The position numbers were made by a program, and so were the translations under genes. Below, in pieces: positions 1-6,242 of a stretch of DNA of 11,837 nt. Numbering within the stretch: position 1 is the stretch's first letter; the number at the start of each line of letters is the position of its first letter. The notes under the pieces are model-generated. The model did not search any database, was not told the origin of the DNA, and was given only the letters and a program-made list of their open reading frames with translations. The stretch is from Pseudomonadota bacterium (lineage in GTDB: Bacteria > Myxococcota > Polyangia > Polyangiales > Polyangiaceae): assembly GCA_023419055.1 (NCBI GenBank), contig JAEZYO010000599.1, forward strand, positions 1 to 11,837. Direction: 5' to 3'.

Positions 1-613
1 CCACGTCGAGGCCCATCACCTGCTCGGGTGACATGTAGCCGATCTTGCCCTTGAGCTCGCCCGGGTAGGTTCGGCGATCGACGAAGCTCGACAGCAGGAT
101 CCCGAAATCGCCGAGCTTGACCTCGCCGGCGCGCCCGATGAGCACGTTGCCCGGCGACACGTCGCGGTGCACGATGCCGAGCGGGCGGCCCTGGTCGTCG
201 CAAGCGTGATGCGCGAAGTCGAGCGCGCGCAGGACCTCGTGCGCCACGTAGAGCGCGACGTGCGGAGGGAAACGACGGCCGTTCGACGCGACCGCGCGAA
301 GGAGCCGCGCGAGCGAAGTACCGTCGATGTACTCCATGGCCATGAAGAGCTCCCCGTCGCTCTCGCCGAAGTCGACGACCTCGACGATGTTCGGGTGGTT
401 CAGCGTCGCGCAGATGCGCGCCTCGTCGCAGAACATGGCCACGAACCGCTGATCACGCGCAAGCTCTGGCAAGATGCGCTTGACTGCGAACTTCTTCGCG
501 AAGCCGTGCGGCCCCGGGCGCGTCGCCACGAAGACCTCGGCCATGCCGCCGAGCCCGACACGCTCCCCGAGTACGTACGGGCCCAGCATGTCGCGCGGAC
601 TTGGACGGCTCAT
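1..613 (-). CDS. Serine/threonine protein kinase, N-terminal part (cut by left edge)
   Basis: Translating the minus strand from ATG at 613 gives 204 residues of a Hanks-type (PknB-like) kinase domain, open at the window edge. Visible motifs in order: glycine-rich loop GLGGMAEV (20-27), ATP-binding Lys45 in FAVKRI, helix-C Glu64, catalytic loop HRDVSPGN (149-156), DFG at 169-171 and SPE (the APE motif) at 195-197. All residues needed for phosphotransfer seen so far are present, so it should be active and phosphorylate Ser/Thr of unknown targets. The HRDVSPGNVLIG wording is common in the large myxobacterial kinase families. The C-terminal regulatory, membrane or sensor part lies outside the window. 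No Shine-Dalgarno sequence precedes the ATG; a TAGAAT box at 627-622 ends only 8 bases upstream, which would suit a leaderless transcript. No upstream in-frame start was found nearby. It is divergent from the SDR gene across about 180 bp. Confidence 0.93.
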   Translation of the reverse strand, partial: MSRPSPRDMLGPYVLGERVGLGGMAEVFVATRPGPHGFAKKFAVKRILPELARDQRFVAMFCDEARICATLNHPNIVEVVDFGESDGELFMAMEYIDGTSLARLLRAVASNGRRFPPHVALYVAHEVLRALDFAHHACDDQGRPLGIVHRDVSPGNVLIGRAGEVKLGDFGILLSSFVDRRTYPGELKGKIGYMSPEQVMGLDV

Positions 614-784
614 CGATAAACATTCTACCGATCCCGCGTCGGTTTGCCGCCGTTCGTAGGTCTCGGCTCCGATTTTTGCGGGCGTTTGTGCGCCGGTGTG
701 CGCGTACGCTCTCGGAAAATTTGCTAAGTTCGGCTACGGTCTCGCGCCGCCCTGAGCCCTGGTGCTCGCCGGGAGGCAATCGAC

Positions 785-788
785 GGAG
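785..788 (+). promoter_or_regulatory. Shine-Dalgarno GGAG that decides the SDR start
   Basis: GGAG lies 7 bases before GTG at 796. The frame stays open upstream to 601, but that extension is an Arg-rich stretch with no family similarity and no ribosome site of its own, so this site favours translation starting at 796. Confidence 0.5.
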
Positions 789-795
789 ACGCAGA

Positions 796-1851
796 GTGAG
801 CGACGAGCGCACATCTACACACTCAATCGAACGCGAACCATCGACTCGCATCGCGCGTCCGCCACGGCGCCGCAGTGTGGCGGTAACGGGGGCGGCGTCA
901 TTCCTAGGGGTGAACCTCATCGGCCTCCTGGAAGAGTCCGACAGCGTGCGCAGCATCGTGAGCCTCGACCTGAGCGCCCCGCGCACCGCAGGCTCGAAAA
1001 CCAGGGTTTACGAGCTGGATTTGGTGCATCCCACGGCGGAAGAGCGCCTGGCAGAGATCTTCGCCGCCGAGGCGATCGACACCGTCGTGCACCTCGCCTT
1101 CTTGCCTTCGCCGACGCACGCCGCCGCGTACGCGCACGAGTTCGAGAGCGTAGGCACGATGCACCTCATCAATGCCTGCCGCCGAACGCGGGTCACCAAG
1201 TTCGTGATGTGGAGCCAGACGCTCCTCTACGGCGCTCACCCGACGAACCCCAATTTCCTTTCGGAAAAGCACCCCCTGCGCGCGCGGCGCACCGAGCCTT
1301 ACTTCTCGGACAAGATCGAGGCGGAGAACGAGGCGCTCCGCTTCGGTAAGCCGGGGCAGGCCCGCATCGCGACGATCCTGCGCACGGCGCCCATCATCGG
1401 ACCCACGGTCGAGAACTACCTGACGCGCTATCTCGGCCGGCAGCTCGTGCCGACGGTGCTCGGTTTCGACCCCCTGTGGCAGTTCTTGCACGAGGCCGAC
1501 GCCGTGGCGGCGTTCAAGATCGCCGTCGACCGCGACGTGCCAGGCATCTTCAACATCGCAGGGGACGGGGTGTTGCCCCTCTCCACCGTGATCCGCGCGG
1601 CCGGCCGCACGCCCTTTCCGGTGCCGCGCTCCCTCGCCAACACCGTGGTCGGAGCGCTCTGGTTCGCGCAGGTCGCGGAGGCGCCGCCCGCGTTTTTCGA
1701 CTACCTTCAGTACGTCTGCGTGGCCGACGGAGAGCGAGCGAAGAAGACGCTCGGCTTCAGGCCGCTTTATACGAGCCGCGAGGCCCTGATCGACTACGCG
1801 GGAGCCCAGCACCTGCGCGACGTTAAGCTATTGTCGGAGACGCCAGCGTGA
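796..1851 (+). CDS. NAD(P)-dependent epimerase/dehydratase-like extended SDR
   Basis: A 351-residue protein with a Rossmann fold. The nucleotide-binding loop TGAASFLG (31-38, TGxxxxxG) follows a strand SVAV. VVHLAF (97-102) matches the mid-domain strand of extended SDRs. The catalytic pair is Tyr169-x3-Lys173 in YFSDK, with Ser140 in MWSQTLLYG as the likely third catalytic residue. The size fits extended SDRs that act on nucleotide sugars, steroids or lipid-linked substrates; the substrate cannot be read from the sequence. The first 26 residues are basic and probably disordered. GTG at 796 is chosen for its GGAG. The stop overlaps the GTG start of the acyltransferase (GTGA, 4 bp), implying one operon and translational coupling. 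From memory, some actinobacteria also have an SDR beside a PlsC-like gene (Rv0501/Rv0502 region), which would suggest a joint role in lipid or envelope metabolism; this is inference. Confidence 0.85.
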   Translation: MSDERTSTHSIEREPSTRIARPPRRRSVAVTGAASFLGVNLIGLLEESDSVRSIVSLDLSAPRTAGSKTRVYELDLVHPTAEERLAEIFAAEAIDTVVHLAFLPSPTHAAAYAHEFESVGTMHLINACRRTRVTKFVMWSQTLLYGAHPTNPNFLSEKHPLRARRTEPYFSDKIEAENEALRFGKPGQARIATILRTAPIIGPTVENYLTRYLGRQLVPTVLGFDPLWQFLHEADAVAAFKIAVDRDVPGIFNIAGDGVLPLSTVIRAAGRTPFPVPRSLANTVVGALWFAQVAEAPPAFFDYLQYVCVADGERAKKTLGFRPLYTSREALIDYAGAQHLRDVKLLSETPA

Positions 1852-3227
1852 CAGCGAAGCGCGACAAGCCCCCCCAACGCAAGACGAGCGCCGAGGCGCG
1901 CCCCGCGCGCGAGCCCAAGCGCAAGGCCAAGCCACGCGCGCCGAAGCCGCTCGAGGAGAACGGCGAAGACCCGGCCCTCGCCGGCGCCGCCAAGCCGCGC
2001 GCGCCGAAGAAGGCGCCCCGCCGCGCCGGAGTGCCGCGCGAGCCCGCGAAGCGCGCCCCCCGGCCCAATGTGCCCCCGCCGAGCGAGGTCCAGCTCGATC
2101 TCGAAATGGACGCGGCGGAGGTGGCTTCGGAAGAAGTCCCGGAGCTCGGGCTCGGGACTCGAGTCGTTCCCCCGAACGTCGTCTTCAACGAGCAGCCTGA
2201 GCCCGCGAGCCCCCCTCCGCCACCGGTGAGCGGTGACGTCGCCGACCAGATCCGAGCGCTCGAAGCGCGTCTCGACGGGCTCATGCGCGGCGCGCGCGCG
2301 GCCCCGGCGCCCACGCCCCCTTCTTCTCCTGTGAACTCGGCGCCCGTGGTGGCGGAGACGAACGACGTCGCAGCTCCCCCCGCGGCGGCCATCAGTGACT
2401 CGGCGTATTTCGAGCAGCAGTGGGGCCGACTCGGCATGCGGAACCGCGCCGAAGAGGTCGACGATTTCGGGCTCGACCCGGAGTACGAGCGCAAGACGCG
2501 ACGGCTGTTCGAGTTCCTCTACAAGCGCTACTTCCGCGTCGCGGCCGAAGGAGTGTCCAACATCCCCGAAGAGGGCCGCTGCATCGTGGTCGCGAACCAC
2601 TCGGGCACGCTTCCGCTCGACGGGATGATGCTGCGCACGGCCGTTCGCATGGAGCACCCGAGCGCCCGCGAGCTCCGCTGGCTCGCGGAGGACTTTCTCT
2701 TTTACCTGCCGTTCGCCGGCGTGTTCATGAACCGGGTGGGAGCCGTGCGCGCGTGCCCGGAGAACGCCGAGCGCCTGCTCGCGAAGGAGTCGGTCGTCAC
2801 CGTCTTTCCGGAAGGCGTCTACGGGATCAAGAAGCTCTTCAGCGAGCGTTACCGGCTGCAGCGGTTCGGCCGCGGCGGGTACATCCGTCTCGCGCTCCGA
2901 ATGCGCGCTCCCATCATCCCGTGCGCCATCGTCGGCGCGGAGGAGACGAACCCGCTCCTTTATCGGATCGAGTCGATGGCGGAGCTCTTCGGGCTCCCGT
3001 ACATCCCGATCACCCCTACGTTCCCGCTGCTCGGACCGCTCGGCCTCGTCCCCGCTCCGACTCGCTGGCGCATCAAGTTCGGGGAGCCGATCCAGGTCGG
3101 CAGCTACGGCCCTGAAGCCGCCGACGATCAACTCCTCGTGAGCCGCCTTTCGGATCGCGTTCGAAGCGCGATCCAGGGCCTCCTCGAGTCGGGGCTCCGC
3201 GAGCGTCGCAGCATATGGTTCGGTTGA
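1848..3227 (+). CDS. PlsC/MGAT-like acyltransferase with long disordered N-terminus
   Basis: A 459-residue protein. Residues 1-80 are rich in Lys, Arg, Pro and Ala with AKPRAPK-type repeats; 81-180 is acidic then Pro/Ala-rich with a short helix (DQIRALEARLDGLM, 133-146). The catalytic domain begins near 215. It has IVVANHSGTLPLDG with His251 and Asp258, and VFPEG (319-323). The His-to-Asp spacing is six residues rather than the four of classical PlsC, as in the monoacylglycerol-acyltransferase-like branch of the LPLAT superfamily. RGGYIRLAL and IIPCAIVGAEE follow, as in that branch. It should transfer an acyl group from acyl-CoA or acyl-ACP to a lipid-like acceptor at the membrane face; the acceptor is unknown. 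No transmembrane helix is obvious. GTG at 1848 has GGAG at 1836-1839, 8 bases upstream. The start overlaps the SDR stop and the 3' end overlaps truB by 13 bp. Confidence 0.87.
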   Translation: MTAKRDKPPQRKTSAEARPAREPKRKAKPRAPKPLEENGEDPALAGAAKPRAPKKAPRRAGVPREPAKRAPRPNVPPPSEVQLDLEMDAAEVASEEVPELGLGTRVVPPNVVFNEQPEPASPPPPPVSGDVADQIRALEARLDGLMRGARAAPAPTPPSSPVNSAPVVAETNDVAAPPAAAISDSAYFEQQWGRLGMRNRAEEVDDFGLDPEYERKTRRLFEFLYKRYFRVAAEGVSNIPEEGRCIVVANHSGTLPLDGMMLRTAVRMEHPSARELRWLAEDFLFYLPFAGVFMNRVGAVRACPENAERLLAKESVVTVFPEGVYGIKKLFSERYRLQRFGRGGYIRLALRMRAPIIPCAIVGAEETNPLLYRIESMAELFGLPYIPITPTFPLLGPLGLVPAPTRWRIKFGEPIQVGSYGPEAADDQLLVSRLSDRVRSAIQGLLESGLRERRSIWFG

Positions 3228-4126
3228 GCAGGCCGAACGGCGTCCTCGTCGTCGACAAGCCGACCGGCAAGACCAGCCACGACGTCGTCGCGGAAGCGCG
3301 CCGCCATTTTCAGACGCGCGCGGTCGGTCACGCAGGCACCCTCGATCCCATGGCGAGCGGGGTCTTGTTGTTGCTCTTCGGCGAAGCGACGAAGCTTAGC
3401 GGCTATCTCACCGCAGACGACAAGCGCTATCGGGCGCGCCTGAGCTTCGGCCGAACGACTGACACGCTCGACGCGGACGGCAGCACGACGGAAGAGCGCA
3501 GCCTCGAAGCGGGTTGGCTCGATGCTGCGGCGCTCGAGGCCGCCCTCTCTCGAGAACGGGCGCGACGCGAACAGGTTCCTCCCGTGTACAGCGCTATCAA
3601 GGTCGGGGGTGAGCGGGCTCACCGTCTGAGCCGGCAGGGTACGCCGCCGGAGCTTGCGCCGCGCGCCGTCAGCGTTCGAGAGCTCCGCGCCGAAGCCTTC
3701 GACGACTCGGGGGCGACGCTCGTGCTCTCGGTGAGCAAGGGCTATTTCGTGCGCTCCCTCGCGCGTGACCTGTGCGAGAGCCTCGGCGTTCCGGGTCACC
3801 TGACGGAGCTTCGACGTCTGGCGAGTGGGGGCTTCACGCTCGAAGAGGCTGTGCCTTGGCCCCCCGAAGAACCGCGGTGGCTCTCCGTCGCGGAGGCGGC
3901 TTCGCGTTCTCTCCCTGCGCTCGAGCTCTGTGAGGCTGCCGTGGTCCGAGCGCGTCAGGGTAAGCCGCTCTCCGACGCCGACTTTCGCTCGCCTCCGCCC
4001 TCCGGGCTTGCCGCCTGGATCGCGGAAGGTCGCCTGGTTGCGATCGGACAAGACATCGGATCGGGAGTCTTCCGCGTCGTGCGAGGATTCAGCGACAGCC
4101 CTCTCAGCGAACCCGAACCTCGCTGA
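3215..4126 (+). CDS. truB: tRNA pseudouridine-55 synthase TruB
   Basis: 303 residues, close to the 314 of E. coli TruB. The enzyme isomerises U55 to pseudouridine in the T-loop of elongator tRNAs. N-terminal NGVLVVDKPTGKTSHDVV is the family opening. GHAGTLDPMASGVL contains catalytic Asp44. KRYRARLSFGRTTDTLDADG, VPPVYSAIKVGGERAHRLSRQG and YFVRSLARDLCESLG are the further family blocks. The C-terminus (from about residue 250) is variable. The ATG lies inside the acyltransferase gene (13-bp overlap) and lacks a good Shine-Dalgarno sequence, so re-initiation after the upstream stop is likely; TTG at 3224 is an alternative start. TruB is more usually found beside rbfA or ribF. The 3' end overlaps the last 23 bp of the convergent minus-strand gene. 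Confidence 0.96.
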   Translation: MVRLSRPNGVLVVDKPTGKTSHDVVAEARRHFQTRAVGHAGTLDPMASGVLLLLFGEATKLSGYLTADDKRYRARLSFGRTTDTLDADGSTTEERSLEAGWLDAAALEAALSRERARREQVPPVYSAIKVGGERAHRLSRQGTPPELAPRAVSVRELRAEAFDDSGATLVLSVSKGYFVRSLARDLCESLGVPGHLTELRRLASGGFTLEEAVPWPPEEPRWLSVAEAASRSLPALELCEAAVVRARQGKPLSDADFRSPPPSGLAAWIAEGRLVAIGQDIGSGVFRVVRGFSDSPLSEPEPR

Positions 4127-4127
4127 G
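4103..4127. repeat. Perfect inverted repeat holding both convergent stop codons
   Basis: CTCAGCGA (4103-4110) and TCGCTGAG (4120-4127) are perfect 8-base arms around a 9-base loop. The plus-strand TGA of truB lies in the right arm (4124-4126) and the minus-strand TGA of the convergent gene lies in the left arm (4104-4106). There is no T-tract on either side, so it is not a classical intrinsic terminator, but the hairpin could form in both transcripts. Confidence 0.6.
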
Positions 4128-4724
4128 GCTGAGCCCCTTCTCTTCGAGGCGCGTTCGGAGCCGCTCTCCGAGCTCCGCCCCATCTGCGGCGCTCGGCAGC
4201 TCGAGCTCGACGCGCACGTCACGCCCTTCGGCGCGGATGAGGATGATCCCTCCCCGATAGCGACCCGCCCCGAACTCGATGCGAGCCGTCCCCGAGGATC
4301 GGTCCCCACCCCAGGCGATGCGGCGGACCAACTCTTCCACCGCGTTCGCGAAGTCAGCCCGCGGGGTGAGCTCGACCGGCGTCACGGGCCGCGTAGCCGC
4401 AGGCATCGCCAAGGCGAGCGTGAGCGGATCGAGCGCGGCCGGTAACTGCGGAGGCTCGCTGTCCTGGGCCGTGTCGGGGGGAACCTGCCGCAGCCTCGGG
4501 GGCTCCCCGGCTCCGGCTCCGGACCTCGGAAGCTCGTTCGAGGCCAATGGGCTCGCAATTTTTTCACCAACCGCCCGCCCGGCGCCCAACGCGCCGTCGG
4601 GGAGCGACGTTCGCCGGAACACCGATGAGAAGTCTATGATTTGATTGCGGATGTTGACTTTTGAGCGAAATGAAGCAGTCGAGGCGACCTGCAGCATTTC
4701 GAGGATTTTGGCGACGCCTTCCAT
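4104..4724 (-). CDS. FliK/YscP/HrpP C-terminal-domain-like protein (tentative)
   Basis: A 206-residue protein. Codon third positions on this strand are strongly G/C and the translation shows clean domain structure, so it is a real gene rather than a shadow. Residues 1-40 are mixed helical; 41-120 are Pro/Ala-rich, low complexity and probably disordered. From about 123 there is a helix (FANAVEELVRRIAW), then strands TARIEFG, GGIILIRAEG and DVRVELELP (146-177), then helix GAELGERLRTRLEEKG (182-197) and a last strand LSEVRVR. This strand-strand-helix-strand order, ending in a Gly-Leu turn and a short strand, resembles the FliK C-terminal (Flg_hook) domain shared with type III secretion needle-length proteins. 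A disordered Pro-rich N-part also fits. Myxobacteria generally lack flagella, so a type III secretion or divergent role is more likely. No secretion genes are nearby, so the assignment is structural inference only. The start lacks a clear ribosome site. Confidence 0.55.
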   Translation of the reverse strand: MEGVAKILEMLQVASTASFRSKVNIRNQIIDFSSVFRRTSLPDGALGAGRAVGEKIASPLASNELPRSGAGAGEPPRLRQVPPDTAQDSEPPQLPAALDPLTLALAMPAATRPVTPVELTPRADFANAVEELVRRIAWGGDRSSGTARIEFGAGRYRGGIILIRAEGRDVRVELELPSAADGAELGERLRTRLEEKGLSLSEVRVR

Positions 4725-4817
4725 AACCCATGGTCGGCCGGTTCCGGCGCCGGTTGCGTGCTCCCTGACCCCTCGGTTACCTTTCCGGACACCCCGGAGG
4801 TCGGTGCCTGGCGCACC

Positions 4818-4821
4818 GGAG
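4818..4821 (+). promoter_or_regulatory. Shine-Dalgarno GGAG favouring a TTG start for the CBS protein
   Basis: GGAG lies 5 bases before an in-frame TTG at 4827. The longest reading of the frame begins at GTG 4758, which has no purine-rich site upstream and would leave only 33 bp for two divergent promoters. The first membrane segment starts soon after 4827, as in relatives. Confidence 0.45.
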
Positions 4822-4826
4822 CAGCA

Positions 4827-6137
4827 TTGGATTCGGTGCCACCAGAACGCATTTTATCGATCCTCATCGCAGCACTACCCGCAAGCTTGGTCGCGGTCTT
4901 CGCCGCAGCGAGCTGGGCTATCAACACACTCTCCGGAGCGCGGAGAGCCGCGCTCCGCGACAACCTCGAGGGCGGCGGGCAACGCGCCCTCGAGCGCTAC
5001 ATCGAATCGGGATCGAAGATCGAAGCGCGCTGGCTGGTGATCCGTACGCTCGGGATTTCCCTCGCCGCCGTTCTGATTGCGTCCGACTTGCCGTGGCCGG
5101 GCGCCCTGACGCCCGCCGTCGCAGCCCTCGTCGCGCTGGTGGCTTACGCGCTACCGAGCGAGGTTCTGCGAGCGATCGTTTCCCGAAAGCCCGAGCGCTG
5201 GGGGCCCTTGCTGCTTCAGGTCCTCAGGCCAGTCGAGCTCCTGGTCGCGCCGGTCGCCGATCCCATCCTCTGGGTCGGGACCAAAGTGAGCAACCTGTTC
5301 GGGACCGAGACCAGCGCGAGCGCCAGCGTCACGGAAACCGAGGTGGAGCTCGTGGTCAACGCCGGGGAGCTCAGCGGCTCGCTCGATCACGACCAATCCG
5401 AGATGATCCGGAACGTCCTCGAGTTCGGCGACGTCACCGCCGGCCAGGTGATGGTCCCCCGCACGCAGGTGAAGGCCTTCGACGCGGAGACCCCCATCGA
5501 GCAGCTGCTCGAGACGATCGCCGAGACGGAGCATTCGCGCTACCCGGTGTACCGGGAAAGCGTCGACAACATCGTCGGCGTCCTGCACGTGAAAGATCTC
5601 TTGCGTGCGGCGGCCCGCGGTGAGCTCAAGAAGTCCCACGTCGAGACGCTGATGCATCCGGCGGCCTTCGTTCCGGAGAGTCAGCCGGCAGCGAGCGTGC
5701 TGAAGGAGATGCGTGCGGGGCGCCATCATCTCGCGATCGTCATCGACGAGTTCGGCGGCTTCAGCGGTATCGTCTCCCTCGAGGACCTGCTCGAGGAGAT
5801 CGTCGGCGACATCAAGGACGAGCACGACGTCGAGGAGCCGCCCATCGTGGACCTCGGTGAAGGCAAGTTGATGGCCGACGCCAGCGTGTCCATCACGGAT
5901 CTCAGTCGCTACCTCGGGGCCGATCTGCCCGAAGACGGCGACTATCACTCGCTCGGCGGCTTCGTCGTGTCTCAGCTCGGTCGAGTGCCCGAGGTGGGCA
6001 CCAAGCTGACCGCGATGGGCCTCGAATTCGTGGTTCGCGAAGGCGACGAGCGCCGCGTCACGAAGGTCGAGATCACCCGCAAGCCTGCGACGGAATCGCT
6101 GGCGCCGCGTTCGTCCTCACGCATGACCGCAGCGTGA
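4827..6137 (+). CDS. CorC/HlyC-family membrane protein with CNNM-like and paired CBS domains
   Basis: 436 residues from TTG 4827 (459 if GTG 4758 is used). Three hydrophobic segments lie at about 9-32, 69-88 and 92-110, followed by PSEVLRAIVSRKPE, the place of the GE-x-x-PK stretch in DUF21/CNNM domains. Then come the linker NVLEFGDVTAGQVMVPR, CBS 1 (about 207-262, RYPVYRESVDNIVGVLHVKDL), CBS 2 (about 274-330, HLAIVIDEFGGFSGIVSLEDL, EEIVGDI), and a CorC_HlyC domain (about 338-416, DYHSLGGFV, with GLEFVV near its end). This is the order of the bacterial CorC/YfjD/HlyC proteins, implicated in Mg2+ (and Co2+) efflux, with CBS domains binding ATP; known for the family, not shown here. The name hemolysin often applied to the family is historical. 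It is divergent from the FliK-like gene and ends before a strong hairpin terminator. Confidence 0.92.
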   Translation: MDSVPPERILSILIAALPASLVAVFAAASWAINTLSGARRAALRDNLEGGGQRALERYIESGSKIEARWLVIRTLGISLAAVLIASDLPWPGALTPAVAALVALVAYALPSEVLRAIVSRKPERWGPLLLQVLRPVELLVAPVADPILWVGTKVSNLFGTETSASASVTETEVELVVNAGELSGSLDHDQSEMIRNVLEFGDVTAGQVMVPRTQVKAFDAETPIEQLLETIAETEHSRYPVYRESVDNIVGVLHVKDLLRAAARGELKKSHVETLMHPAAFVPESQPAASVLKEMRAGRHHLAIVIDEFGGFSGIVSLEDLLEEIVGDIKDEHDVEEPPIVDLGEGKLMADASVSITDLSRYLGADLPEDGDYHSLGGFVVSQLGRVPEVGTKLTAMGLEFVVREGDERRVTKVEITRKPATESLAPRSSSRMTAA

Positions 6138-6145
6138 GAGCCGCG

Positions 6146-6169
6146 GCGCGGCGAGAAGCTCCGCCGCGC
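6146..6169. repeat. GC-rich inverted repeat downstream of the CBS gene
   Basis: GCGCGGCG (6146-6153) and CGCCGCGC (6162-6169) are perfect 8-base arms with an 8-base loop. It starts 8 bases after the CBS-protein stop and precedes the main terminator hairpin; it may assist termination or protect the 3' end. There is no T-tract of its own. Confidence 0.4.
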
Positions 6170-6183
6170 GCGGAGACAAAATG

Positions 6184-6213
6184 AAGAAAGGCCGCTCGAG
6201 GGCGGCCTTTCTT
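6184..6213. terminator. Bidirectional intrinsic terminator between convergent genes
   Basis: A perfect 12-base stem, AAGAAAGGCCGC (6184-6195) with GCGGCCTTTCTT (6202-6213), closes a 6-base loop TCGAGG. The GC core is flanked by A-rich bases on the left and T-rich bases on the right, so each strand reads GC stem then Ts. It lies between the stops of the plus-strand CBS protein (6137) and the minus-strand membrane protein (6243), where a terminator for both is expected. Confidence 0.88.
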
Positions 6214-6242
6214 TCGGCATTGTCAGCGAACCGCTCGGCGGC

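Noticed and set aside
601..795. 65-codon in-frame extension of the SDR gene upstream of 796
   Set aside because: It is Arg-rich with no ribosome site, overlaps the kinase start region, and is not expected in the family; GTG 796 has a GGAG.
1794..3131. Long minus-strand open frame (445 codons) opposite the acyltransferase
   Set aside because: It is rich in Arg/Gly/Ala with no domain signal, and mirrors a plus-strand gene with clear catalytic motifs. Long antisense frames are expected at this GC.
3128..4309. Minus-strand open frame of 393 codons opposite truB
   Set aside because: Low-complexity Arg/Ser-rich translation with no recognisable domain; truB on the other strand is certain.
4279..4644. 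Plus-strand open frame of 121 codons inside the FliK-like gene
   Set aside because: Ser/Ala/Gly-rich without domain structure, while the minus frame has ordered secondary structure and typical codon use.
4744..4753. Perfect palindrome CCGGCGCCGG between the divergent FliK-like and CBS genes
   Set aside because: Short and made only of G and C, so likely by chance at this composition; no partner boxes were found.
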